From DATGSL01 sp964645585 (GTDB lineage Bacteria; Verrucomicrobiota; Verrucomicrobiia; Opitutales; T3Sed10-336), in NCBI GenBank assembly GCA_964645585.1, contig CAZYAN010000028.1, positions 1 to 57,327 on the forward strand: a stretch of 57,327 bases of DNA, written 5' to 3'. A model generated the notes under the pieces. It had not been told where the DNA came from and did not search any database. It was given only the letters and a program-made list of their open reading frames with translations. Made by a program: the position numbers and the translations under genes. This document shows, piece by piece, positions 1 to 7,775 of the stretch; position 1 is the first letter of the stretch, and every line of letters begins with the position of its first letter.

Positions 1-188
1 GGTTCCGGGTTGTTCTGGTCGTAGCGGTCCAGAACCTTTTCGCGAATGCGACGGGAGAAACCATTTCCAAGATCGGTTTGGACAAGGTGTCGCCTCGCCA
101 CTGGCCCCCCATTGCAAACCTCGCGTGCAAGGGCATAGAGTTCTGATTCTGTGGCGTGTGCTTGGGTCATAGATTTTTCTTCTTGCAT
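1..188 (-). CDS. Hypothetical protein of the mobile-element-like cassette (partial)
   Basis: A minus-strand reading frame opens with ATG at 188 and runs out of the window without a stop, giving 62 residues. A second in-frame ATG lies six codons later (position 170). The product is polar, with several Arg and Glu residues in its visible part, and has no motif that I recognise. It is the most downstream visible gene of the minus-strand set that ends with the RepA-like ATPase, and is separated from it by about 180 bases that hold short direct repeats and a hairpin. Function unknown. Confidence 0.5.
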   Translation of the reverse strand, partial: MQEEKSMTQAHATESELYALAREVCNGGPVARRHLVQTDLGNGFSRRIREKVLDRYDQNNPE

Positions 189-219
189 GTTTACTGTCCT
201 AATTCCCCCTAAAGGGGTT

Positions 220-237
220 TATGACAGTTATGACAGT
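220..237. repeat. Tandem TATGACAGT repeat, iteron-like
   Basis: Two perfect head-to-tail copies of the 9-mer TATGACAGT occupy 220-228 and 229-237. Related copies nearby are TTTGACAGT at 344-352, an inverted TATGACAG at 391-398 and an inverted GGACAGT near 193-199. The cluster lies just downstream of a RepA-like ATPase gene, which makes an iteron or repressor-site role possible but unproven. Confidence 0.45.
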
Positions 238-257
238 GAACTCACTCGGCGAGGGAT

Positions 258-286
258 AGAAAGCGCCATGCTGGCGCGCGCTTTCT
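258..286. terminator. GC-rich hairpin between the RepA-like gene and the next minus-strand gene
   Basis: AGAAAGCGC at 258-266 pairs perfectly with GCGCTTTCT at 278-286; an alternative inner pairing of GCGCC with GGCGC is also possible. It lies downstream of the stop of the RepA-like gene on the minus strand. There is no clear run of T after the stem in that direction, so it may be a regulatory hairpin instead of an intrinsic terminator. Confidence 0.3.
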
Positions 287-368
287 CCCCTCCATCGCCT
301 CGCCTTCCGCTCGCTGCCATAATTGATTTTCTATTTTTACAGTTTTGACAGTAGTATAGTTCAATCGG

Positions 369-1649
369 CTATTTAGAGCGGTTTTCCTTGCTGTCATAAT
401 AAATATAGGTGTTCGTGGGGATGGCCCTGAAACCATCCTCGGTTTCCTCAACCTGCCCGCGTTCCACCAGCTCCTTTTTGAGCCTGTAAAATGTCCTTTG
501 AGTGAGACCTCGATCTTCACGGCAAAGTTTTTGCCAAGCAGATGCCTTGAGCGTCTTGTTGCCCAGCGGTTCAAGCAAATCCTCCGGCCCATAATCCGCC
601 GGCCGCCCTGGCTTTTTCGGTTCCTTCAGAGCCGTTCCAAGGCTGTCATCGCGAATCCATAACGGGAAGTCCCAGCGGATCGCGAACGGTTCAACCGGCG
701 GAAACTCGCGAATCGTTGGTTCGATAACAAAAATTGGATGATCGCTGTCACTGGCGTCGGCTTCTGTCATGGCAAGCAGCGCATCTGGATCGCGCGCAAA
801 AGTTCCAGCGCCCGCCATTCGGTCAATGGAGTTCTTCACGGCCGCGTTGCCTTTGGCGTAATGATGGGTCAATGCAATCGCCGCTCCGGATTCATGCGCG
901 ATTTCCTCGATGCCTTCTAGAAAAAGGGCAATCTCATTGTTTGAGTTCTCATCTTGTCCCGCCGCGATGCGGTAATATGGATCAATGCCGATAAGGCCGA
1001 CGTTGTGTTCCCGACAGGAATCAATTGTTCCTTTCTTGATGCGGTCCAGGCTCAGGCGCTGGCCTCTTAACGACTGAATCGCCAATCCGCTTATATCGCC
1101 AATGCCCGCCGCCTCCGCCACCTTTCGAGCGCGGTTGTATGCTGCCGGTCGAAAGAGTTCGCAGTCAATCAGCAGCGCCTTGCTTCGTTTTGTCGAAAAG
1201 CCCCACCAGTTTTTGCCAGCCTGCACGCATAACAGAAGGTGGATCAGCGCCCATGTCTTGCGAGCTTTCGACGGTGCGGAAAACAGTATCTTTCCGCCCT
1301 TATGGACGATTCCGTCAATTAGCACGTCGGGCATTATAAAATCCTGCTCCGTCAAATCCGTGTAGAATTGCGGAGCGGGAAGCCGACCGTTCTTGAGACT
1401 GTCGATATACTCGGTAAACGCCGCCGGATCGTCCTGATGATGCTTTGACGCAATCCTGTTCAGGCAATCTAGAACCGGCGTGTCATCACCCTCCCAATCC
1501 TCGCCAGCGTGCAGTGCCCGAATATATCGAAGCGCCTGTTTCAGATTCCGGTCATCGATGTAATACGGGTCAAGATCAGTCGATCGCGAGCAATCGCGCC
1601 ATGCGAGAGCAACTGCTCGCTCCTCGATCTCAGCGCGGCTCAATTCCAT
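369..1649 (-). CDS. RepA-like / AAA-type ATPase (plasmid or phage replicative ATPase family)
   Basis: This 426-residue protein resembles the RecA-fold RepA-like ATPases (AAA_25 type) found on plasmids, phages and integrated elements, where they act as replicative helicases or helicase loaders. A Walker A-like segment reads SAPSKARKT at residues 124-132; the usual glycines are replaced, as happens in this subfamily. A Walker B-like GLIGIDP lies near residues 218-224, followed by an ALTHHYAKG segment. The C-terminal 80 residues look like a helix-turn-helix. The start overlaps the end of the upstream small gene by 10 bases, so they are probably cotranscribed. The family is fairly secure; the exact role on this element is inferred. 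Confidence 0.7.
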   Translation of the reverse strand: MELSRAEIEERAVALAWRDCSRSTDLDPYYIDDRNLKQALRYIRALHAGEDWEGDDTPVLDCLNRIASKHHQDDPAAFTEYIDSLKNGRLPAPQFYTDLTEQDFIMPDVLIDGIVHKGGKILFSAPSKARKTWALIHLLLCVQAGKNWWGFSTKRSKALLIDCELFRPAAYNRARKVAEAAGIGDISGLAIQSLRGQRLSLDRIKKGTIDSCREHNVGLIGIDPYYRIAAGQDENSNNEIALFLEGIEEIAHESGAAIALTHHYAKGNAAVKNSIDRMAGAGTFARDPDALLAMTEADASDSDHPIFVIEPTIREFPPVEPFAIRWDFPLWIRDDSLGTALKEPKKPGRPADYGPEDLLEPLGNKTLKASAWQKLCREDRGLTQRTFYRLKKELVERGQVEETEDGFRAIPTNTYIYYDSKENRSK

Positions 1650-2014
1650 GTCGACCGCCCTCCTTCCAGCGTCGGACGAACATCAATCCGCTGAGGCAGC
1701 GACAAGGCATAGGCTGCAAGGTCCTCTGGTGGCGAAGCCTGAACGACCATCCAGCATCCGCAGCGCAGAAGCACGAAACCGAGTCCCGGCGTCCACTCAG
1801 GACAACTCAGCACGAAACTGACTGCGCGATCGCTGAATGCCGACATTGCTGCCGAATAAATACCGGCTCTGACTGCTGCGGCCTTGGCCTCGATACCGCT
1901 CGCAATGATCTTGACACCGGCCGATGCTTCCGCATGCTGGGCTCCAGATTGCTTTTTTGAGAGATTGCCGGTGGCCGCCAGCCCCGGCCTTTTTCGTTTG
2001 GGAGGTCGTTTCAT
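1640..2014 (-). CDS. Hypothetical small protein of the integrated element
   Basis: A 124-residue product with a very basic N-terminus (MKRPPKRKRPG) and an alanine-rich middle. I recognise no family. Its start codon overlaps the stop of the gene upstream by one base (a TAATG-type junction) and its 3' end overlaps the RepA-like start by 10 bases. This tight packing supports it being a real member of a minus-strand operon. The basic tail could bind nucleic acid, but nothing more can be read from the sequence. Confidence 0.5.
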   Translation of the reverse strand: MKRPPKRKRPGLAATGNLSKKQSGAQHAEASAGVKIIASGIEAKAAAVRAGIYSAAMSAFSDRAVSFVLSCPEWTPGLGFVLLRCGCWMVVQASPPEDLAAYALSLPQRIDVRPTLEGGRSTWN

Positions 2015-2289
2015 TAGACGGCCTCCTTTCCAGCCTGCTGTTTTGCAAGGCGCGTCAGCTCCGCGTGAACGTCAGGGAGCCACAAAAGGCGCGTGCCTTT
2101 CCGCTTGCCTTCAGCGGTGAAACATTGGCGGATTCGCGGATTCCCCACAAAGACACGGTAAAAGGTGCCGTGCCTTGTGCTTGTGAACGGGCACGGGTCT
2201 TTGCCCCGTGGCGGCCGTATCCAGATTGCAGGGACGGCGGTGCTTTCGGTTTCACCTTTCGGCGGCGGAAGTATTGTTGCGTTCTCCAT
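2014..2289 (-). CDS. Small helix-turn-helix / excisionase-like protein (tentative)
   Basis: A 91-residue protein. Its middle and C-terminal part (FYRVFVGNPRIRQCF, then RLLWLPDVHAELTRLA) resembles the target-recognition layout of short MerR/excisionase-like DNA-binding proteins on mobile elements: a short strand, a basic segment and a long helix. The first 30 residues are proline-rich and probably disordered. It is the first gene of the three-gene run 2289 to 369 and has a perfect 9-base inverted repeat 28 bases upstream, which could be its own operator. The DNA-binding assignment is an inference from shape and context. Confidence 0.45.
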   Translation of the reverse strand: MENATILPPPKGETESTAVPAIWIRPPRGKDPCPFTSTRHGTFYRVFVGNPRIRQCFTAEGKRKGTRLLWLPDVHAELTRLAKQQAGKEAV

Positions 2290-2316
2290 GATGGTGGCAT
2301 CATAGAAAAACGCTTT

Positions 2317-2340
2317 GGCACGTTACCCCGCTAACGTGCC
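2317..2340. promoter_or_regulatory. Perfect inverted repeat, operator-like or terminator-like
   Basis: GGCACGTTA at 2317-2325 and TAACGTGCC at 2332-2340 form a perfect 9-base inverted repeat around a 6-base centre. It sits between two minus-strand genes, 28 bases upstream of the start of the small DNA-binding-like gene. No T-run follows on either strand, which favours an operator over an intrinsic terminator. Confidence 0.45.
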
Positions 2341-2358
2341 AGCAGCTTAAAAGAAATT

Positions 2359-2643
2359 TCAGTCGATGGGCATTTTTTTTAGCCACTTCCGCAATGTGCT
2401 GCCGGATGCTTTTTCATTGGTGCCATCAATATACACTTTCCAGGAATCCACCAATTCGGGACGTTCGCCTTTCTCCAAGGTGAGGTTGTAAATCTCGAAA
2501 CATTCTTCGGCAAACCACGGCCAAAAATCGCGCGATGGTGCGCTCGCGTTTTCTTCCCGCCATACGCGCACGGTGTGCTCGAAACATTTGCGAATGACGC
2601 TTTTTTTCCTGACGCGGCCTGGTTTATTTGGAACAACTCCCAT
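2359..2643 (-). CDS. Hypothetical small protein
   Basis: A 94-residue protein, basic at both ends and rich in Trp and Glu in the centre (WPWFAEECFEIYNL). I do not recognise a family. It starts at 2643 and is divergent from the AbiE-like pair with fewer than 50 bases between them, so the boundary of the mobile-element cassette probably lies near here. Local base composition is visibly less GC-rich than in the genes after 3200. Confidence 0.45.
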   Translation of the reverse strand: MGVVPNKPGRVRKKSVIRKCFEHTVRVWREENASAPSRDFWPWFAEECFEIYNLTLEKGERPELVDSWKVYIDGTNEKASGSTLRKWLKKMPID

Positions 2644-2690
2644 GGCCTGTCGGAAGCGTCGCGGGCCTTCCGGCGCTTGCGTCGCTCACG

Positions 2691-2954
2691 ATGCTGGCCC
2701 CTTCTCAGCGAGAGACTCGGGCGGTGGGGCCGGAGGAATGGAAGGCGCTCCAGGCCGATGCGAATCTTAGAATCATTCCGGAGCGGTCCCGCGAATTGGC
2801 GCGAGTGGAGCTGGAGCTTTGGCGGTATGATCCGGAGAAAATTAGCCGGAGTGGCCAGGTGGATCCGTTATCACTCTACTTGAGCCTGCACCGGTCGGAT
2901 GATGAACGAGTCGAAGGGGCGCTCAGGCAGCTGCTGGAGGAGCACGTATGGTAA
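2691..2954 (+). CDS. Putative antitoxin partner of an AbiEii-type nucleotidyltransferase
   Basis: An 87-residue product from ATG 2691; the frame is open further upstream to a TTG at 2628, so the gene may once have been longer. The C-terminal half carries a recognisable segment ending in VDPLSLYLSLHRSDDERV, which I associate with small proteins encoded directly before AbiEii/AbiGii-type toxins. The stop overlaps the start of the next gene, as expected for a toxin-antitoxin pair. Assignment as antitoxin rests mainly on context. Because the toxin is truncated, the pair may be decaying. Confidence 0.5.
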   Translation: MLAPSQRETRAVGPEEWKALQADANLRIIPERSRELARVELELWRYDPEKISRSGQVDPLSLYLSLHRSDDERVEGALRQLLEEHVW

Positions 2955-3202
2955 ACGGACTGGGCAGGTTTCGGGAGCATTTCGCTGGATACGAAGATCG
3001 CTACGTTCTGATCGGAGGAACGGCATCGGCGCTGGCGATGGAAGAACTCGGCGGGGAGTTCCGCGTCACGCGGGATCTGGACATCGTGTTGTGTATTGAG
3101 GCACTGGACCCGGAGTTCGCTGCCGCCTTTTGGGGATTGGTGTTATGGGCTGGATGGGCCGTGGGAGGAACACGGGGTGTCATAGATGAAGGAGTAAAAT
3201 GA
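2948..3202 (+). pseudogene. Truncated AbiEii/AbiGii-type nucleotidyltransferase toxin
   Basis: The first 65 or so residues match the N-terminus of type IV toxin nucleotidyltransferases: an IGGTA motif near residues 22-26 and a DLD acidic motif (RDLDIVL) about 25 residues on, the GG[S/T]...DxD signature of this fold. Family members are usually near 200 residues, but this frame stops at 84. After AFWGLV the sequence becomes low-complexity (Gly, Trp) and no longer looks like the family. The stop overlaps the pglZ start in an ATGA arrangement. I read this as a toxin gene cut by the recombination that brought it against pglZ. It probably lacks activity. Confidence 0.6.
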
Positions 3203-5574
3203 GCTGCATTGTCGAAGAGTTGGTGAGGCGCGTTCGTTCAGCCGCGGTTTACAATCCGGAAGTTCAGGTGGCGCCTGCCTGCATCCTTTGGCCAGATCGT
3301 GAGCGCCAGTGGGAGCCGATCGTTCCGCGGCTCCAGGCGGAGTTACCGGAAATGTTCGTCCTCGGGGATTATGACCCCGCGAAGCGTCGCGGGCCTGCGA
3401 TCTGGCTTCGCTGCGTGCTGGCCGGGAAGTTCCTCGAAGAGCTGCCGGAGAGGATTCAGGAAGGCGAGAAAGATTTGGTGCTGCCGAAGACACCGCCGCC
3501 GATCTTTTATCTGCCGGGTGTCGGACGCCAGGATCTTCGGGCCGTGGAAACCTGCCCGGAGTTGCTTAAACCTTTGGCGGAGTTGCAATATCGAGGGACC
3601 ATCTGGTCGCAGATCAACGCGAAGGATTGGACGATTTTTGCCTTCCTGAAGTCGGACCAGGGAGGTCTCGGACTGGATGTGGCGCGGGACGCGCAAGCGA
3701 AGCGTGCCATGCAACTGGCGCTTTACCGGTTGCTCGACGAAGAGATTGATCTTCTTAGGGGCAAGAGGCTCGGCAGCGATTACTTCAACAAGCTGCTGAC
3801 AAGCGGCGACCCGACGCGGGAAATTCTTCAATGGATCGACCAGGGCGCTGCTTTCAAAGAGTCGCGGGGTGAAAACGAATGGCAGGCCTTTGTGGAGGTG
3901 ACCCGGTCGCAGCTGGGATTCGATCCGACGCTGGAAGGCGAGATCTCAGCAGCCGAGAAGCTGGCGATGCATGAAGGCGCGTGGCAGCCGGTTTGGGAGA
4001 GGTTTTGCGAAGCGCCGGGCCGCTATCCGAACATTCCCGGTCTGATTCGGCGATGCTCGCCTCCGGACGATTTTTTCGCGAATCGAAGCGGGTGGCCGCA
4101 ATTGAATGACCGGGCGGAAGAAGACCTTGAGAAAAGTCTCTTGAAAATCGGGTCCATGGCGGCGCACCAAGCCCGGAAGCGGGTTCGGGAACTCGACCAG
4201 GAGCACGGGAGCCGGCGGACGTGGGTGTGGGCCGAACTGGGAGATTCTCCATTAGCCAATGCCGCGGGACATCTGGCGGAAATGGCGCGGGTGTGCGAAC
4301 AATCTTTGGCTGTAGGCGGGCTGGAAGATGTGTTGGCGATTTACATGAACCGGGGCTGGGAAGCGGACTGGGCGGTGCTGCGGGCGCTGGCAGCGGTTGA
4401 AAAGCGGGAGCACCGGGAAGCCGTGACGGCGGCCGTCCGGGCGGTTTATCTGCCGTGGCTCGAAGAGGGCGCGCGTCATCTGCAGGCTCTTGTCGCGGAC
4501 GAAGGTTATCCGCGCAAGGACTCCGGTTCCGCCGGTGGCGTCAAGGCGGGAGCGGGTGAGGTCTATCTATTCGTGGATGCGTTGCGTTACGATTTAGGGA
4601 AGCAATTGGTGAAGGCACTGGAGGAACGGCAGCATCTATCAATAGACCCGACGACCGTTTGGGCGGCTTTGCCGAGTGTGACCGCTACCGCGAAACCGGC
4701 GATTTCACCGGTGGCGCACAAGATTTCCGGCGCCGATGTCAGCGCCGATTTCGAACCAATCGTCGCGGAAACCGGGCAGTCGCTGAAAGGCGGATATCAT
4801 TTCGAACGGCTGTTGAAAGAGGAAGGCTGGCAAGTCCTCTCGAAAGCGGAGACGGGGGATCCGGCGGGCGCCGCCTGGACCGAGATTGGCGATATTGACA
4901 GAGAGGGGCATGAAAGCGGGTCCTATCTCGCGAACGAAGCGGACCGGTTGATTCGGGAAATCGTCGACCGGATTGATGGGCTGATCGCGGCGGGATGGCG
5001 GCGGATTCACGTGGTGACCGACCACGGTTTCCTTCTGATGCCGGACGGGCTGCCTGGAAAGCCGCTCTCCTCGGTATTGGCCGAAAACGCGTGGGGCCGT
5101 TGCGCCGCATTGAAACCGGGTGCCCGGTCGGATGAAGCCCATTTCTCATGGTTTTGGAATCCCTCGCACGCGTTTGCGCTGCCGGATGGCATTGGCTGTT
5201 ACGGGCGCAAGCGGGAGTATTCGCACGGGGGGATTTCTCTTCAGGAGTGCCTGGTTCCCAATCTCACCGTGCAGCCGCGAACGGCTCCGCTTGAGCTCCG
5301 TTCGGTCGAGGTGACGGATCATGTCTGGAGAGGCATGCGCCTGACGGTGGCGATTGAAGGCGGTGCAGACGGGCTGAAACTGGATTTGCGAAAGCATGCC
5401 GGCACACCGTCGTCAACGGTCGTGATGAAGGTGAAACCATTTCAGGAATCGGGCAAAGCATCTGTGGTTGTGGAAGATGACAGTCTCGTTTCAGAACGAG
5501 CTTACGGGGTGATTCTGGATGAGGCGGGCCGACTTGTGGCACAATTCGAAACGGCTATTGGAGGAGACGAGTAA
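3199..5574 (+). CDS. pglZ: BREX system phosphatase-like protein PglZ (type I-like)
   Basis: A 791-residue protein with the overall form of BREX-1 PglZ. An alkaline-phosphatase-like core carries YLFVDALRYDLG near residue 455 and the metal-site motif VVTDHGFLL near residue 605, after a long helical N-terminal half. PglZ is an essential BREX component and is thought to be a phosphodiesterase or phosphatase acting within the methylation and exclusion complex. A good ribosome site (GAAGGAG) precedes ATG 3199. It overlaps brxL by one base. The usual upstream genes (brxA, brxB, brxC, pglX) are absent, replaced by a truncated toxin gene. The gene itself looks intact in length. Confidence 0.85.
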   Translation: MSCIVEELVRRVRSAAVYNPEVQVAPACILWPDRERQWEPIVPRLQAELPEMFVLGDYDPAKRRGPAIWLRCVLAGKFLEELPERIQEGEKDLVLPKTPPPIFYLPGVGRQDLRAVETCPELLKPLAELQYRGTIWSQINAKDWTIFAFLKSDQGGLGLDVARDAQAKRAMQLALYRLLDEEIDLLRGKRLGSDYFNKLLTSGDPTREILQWIDQGAAFKESRGENEWQAFVEVTRSQLGFDPTLEGEISAAEKLAMHEGAWQPVWERFCEAPGRYPNIPGLIRRCSPPDDFFANRSGWPQLNDRAEEDLEKSLLKIGSMAAHQARKRVRELDQEHGSRRTWVWAELGDSPLANAAGHLAEMARVCEQSLAVGGLEDVLAIYMNRGWEADWAVLRALAAVEKREHREAVTAAVRAVYLPWLEEGARHLQALVADEGYPRKDSGSAGGVKAGAGEVYLFVDALRYDLGKQLVKALEERQHLSIDPTTVWAALPSVTATAKPAISPVAHKISGADVSADFEPIVAETGQSLKGGYHFERLLKEEGWQVLSKAETGDPAGAAWTEIGDIDREGHESGSYLANEADRLIREIVDRIDGLIAAGWRRIHVVTDHGFLLMPDGLPGKPLSSVLAENAWGRCAALKPGARSDEAHFSWFWNPSHAFALPDGIGCYGRKREYSHGGISLQECLVPNLTVQPRTAPLELRSVEVTDHVWRGMRLTVAIEGGADGLKLDLRKHAGTPSSTVVMKVKPFQESGKASVVVEDDSLVSERAYGVILDEAGRLVAQFETAIGGDE

Positions 5575-7619
5575 TGGAATTGGACGAACTGGATCGGATT
5601 GCCGCGAAACGCCTGGAGGGATATTTGGTCCGCAAAGATCTCGTTCGCACCTTCAGCCGGGATTTTCCTGTTCCGACCTATGTGGTCGAGTTTCTTCTCG
5701 GACGCTTCTGTGCGAGTGTGGATCCAGAGGAGATCGAGGAAGGGCTTGAGATTGTGAAGCGGCAGCTTAAAGCCAAAACGGTCAAGGCCGGAGAGGAGGA
5801 GCTGTTCAAGGCTCGGGCTCGGGAGAACGGAGAGGTCAAGATCATCGATTTGTTGACTGCCCGTTTGGATGCGCGGACCGATTCTTACGTCGCCACGCTC
5901 CCTAGTCTCCGACTTTCCGATGTCAGAATATCGGCGGAAGAGGTGAACCGTCATGAGCGGATGCTGACGGGCGGCTTTTACGCCGAGGTCACGCTCACCT
6001 ATGACGCCGGTATCGCTCAGGAGATGAAGGGGCGGCCTTTTGGAATCGAGAGTATCCGGGAGATCCAGCTTTCGCAGAGGGACGTGCTGCAGATTCTGGC
6101 CGACGCCCGGAAGGAGTTTTCGACGGAACAATGGATCGCCTTTCTCCTGCGATCCATCGGGCTTGAACCGGGCGGATTGTCCGAGCGGCAGCGCAACGCC
6201 TGTCTGCTGAGAATGGTCCCGTTCGTCGAGCGCAACTACAATCTCATCGAACTGGGGCCCAGGGGAACGGGGAAGAGTCATCTTTTTCAGCAGATTTCTC
6301 CGTACGCTCATCTCGTGTCAGGAGGGAAGGCGACGGTCGCCCGGATGTTTGTCAACAACAGCACCGGTCAGCGAGGACTGGTGTGTCAGTACGATGTGGT
6401 CTGTTTTGACGAGGTCTCCGGTGTTTCCTTCGACCAGAAAGATGGCGTCAATATCATGAAAGGCTACATGGAGTCGGGGGAGTTCAGCCGAGGAAAAGAG
6501 AGCATCCGGGCGGACGGGAGTATCGTGCTGGTAGGCAACTTTGACGTGGATGTGGAACATCAGCAGCGAATCGGTCATCTCTTCGGACCGATGCCGCCGG
6601 AGATGCGGGACGACACCGCCTTTATGGACCGGATCCACTCGTATTTGCCGGGGTGGGACATCCCCAAGATCGGCAAGGAGCTTTTGACGGATCATTTTGG
6701 TCTGGTGAGCGATTTCCTGTCGGAATGCTGGTCGCAGTTGCGGAATCAAAGCCGTCTTGCGCATCTCCAAGGCCGTGTCACGTATGGCGGTGCCTTGTCG
6801 GGGCGTGACACGAATGCCGTGAACAAGACGGTGAGCGGGTTGCTCAAATTGCTCTATCCCGGTGACGAGGAGGTATCAGACGAAGATTTGGAGTGGGCGG
6901 TTCGACTGGCACTGGAGGCTCGGCGCCGGGTGAAGGAACAGCAGAAGCGAATTGGAGCGGCGGAGTTCAGAAATACTCATTTCAGCTACGTCATGGGAGT
7001 CGACGGAGTTGAGAAGTTTGTTTCCACGCCGGAACTTCAGAGCGACAACAGCATCGGGCTGGATCCTCTGGAGCCCGGCCAGGTCTGGACCATCAGTCCG
7101 GGAGGGGAAGGCGAACACCCGGGACTTTTCCGGATCGAGTCGAATGAAGGTCCGGGGAGCGGGGTCAGGATTTTAAATAAACCTGTGCCCGCCCCATTCA
7201 AGGAAAGTCTCGGGTATGCCGAACAAAATCTCTACACGCGATCCAGGTTGCTGGTCGGCGATAAGGACCCGCGACACCACGAGTTTTCCGTGCAATTGAG
7301 AGCGTTCGATGCGGCGAAATCCGGAGCCAAGATTGGTGTGGCCGCACTGGTTGCATTGTGTACCGCGCTTTTGAAAAAAAGTGTTCGCGGCGGTTTGGTG
7401 ATCGTCGGGGAGATCAATTTGGGCGGCTCGATCGAGCCTGTTCACAACGCGGTGACCATGGCGGAGATAGCAGTGGAAAAGGGAGCCGCGGCTCTGCTTA
7501 TGCCGGTCTCCTGTCGGCGTCAGCTCTTCGATCTTTCTGATGAGATGGCGACGAAAGTGGACATTCAGTTTTATCAGGATGCAACGGAGGCTTTATTGAA
7601 ATCAATTGCGGAAACGTAG
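5574..7619 (+). CDS. brxL: BREX system Lon-like AAA+ protein BrxL
   Basis: A 681-residue protein with the domain order of BrxL: an N-terminal region, an AAA+ core with Walker A GPRGTGKS at residues 228-235 and a Walker B-like VVCFDEVSG near residue 275, and a Lon-protease-like C-terminal domain. In type I BREX, BrxL is the last gene after pglZ and forms DNA-binding AAA+ rings. The gene begins on the last base of the pglZ stop (TAATG), so the two are coupled. It appears full length. With no methyltransferase or BrxC in the window, this pair is either a BREX remnant or is complemented elsewhere in the genome. Confidence 0.88.
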   Translation: MELDELDRIAAKRLEGYLVRKDLVRTFSRDFPVPTYVVEFLLGRFCASVDPEEIEEGLEIVKRQLKAKTVKAGEEELFKARARENGEVKIIDLLTARLDARTDSYVATLPSLRLSDVRISAEEVNRHERMLTGGFYAEVTLTYDAGIAQEMKGRPFGIESIREIQLSQRDVLQILADARKEFSTEQWIAFLLRSIGLEPGGLSERQRNACLLRMVPFVERNYNLIELGPRGTGKSHLFQQISPYAHLVSGGKATVARMFVNNSTGQRGLVCQYDVVCFDEVSGVSFDQKDGVNIMKGYMESGEFSRGKESIRADGSIVLVGNFDVDVEHQQRIGHLFGPMPPEMRDDTAFMDRIHSYLPGWDIPKIGKELLTDHFGLVSDFLSECWSQLRNQSRLAHLQGRVTYGGALSGRDTNAVNKTVSGLLKLLYPGDEEVSDEDLEWAVRLALEARRRVKEQQKRIGAAEFRNTHFSYVMGVDGVEKFVSTPELQSDNSIGLDPLEPGQVWTISPGGEGEHPGLFRIESNEGPGSGVRILNKPVPAPFKESLGYAEQNLYTRSRLLVGDKDPRHHEFSVQLRAFDAAKSGAKIGVAALVALCTALLKKSVRGGLVIVGEINLGGSIEPVHNAVTMAEIAVEKGAAALLMPVSCRRQLFDLSDEMATKVDIQFYQDATEALLKSIAET

Positions 7620-7703
7620 GCTGGAGAGAGTAGAAGGCGGCGTCAGCGGGTTAAAATGTAAGGAGGAGGCTGTTTTCGGATCTATGTAATAAGTGGCAGA
7701 TCC

Positions 7704-7726
7704 AAGCCGAAGGGTTTTGGCTTTTG
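7704..7726 (+). terminator. Possible intrinsic terminator after brxL
   Basis: AAGCC at 7704-7708 pairs with GGCTT at 7719-7723, followed by a short run of T. The stem is only five base pairs, so the call is weak. It lies in the 156-base gap between brxL and the ATPase gene, where a transcription boundary is plausible. Confidence 0.3.
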
Positions 7727-7775
7727 TGCGTTGCCTTTTTGTGAAGGAAGCGGGGAAATCTCCGGGGGGCGGCGC

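Noticed and set aside
1..2643. Integrase, transposase or attachment sites that would define the mobile element.
   Set aside because: I could not recognise any such gene or flanking direct repeats; the element may extend to the left of the window.
3199..7619. A complete BREX locus.
   Set aside because: No brxA, brxB, brxC or methyltransferase pglX lies in the window.
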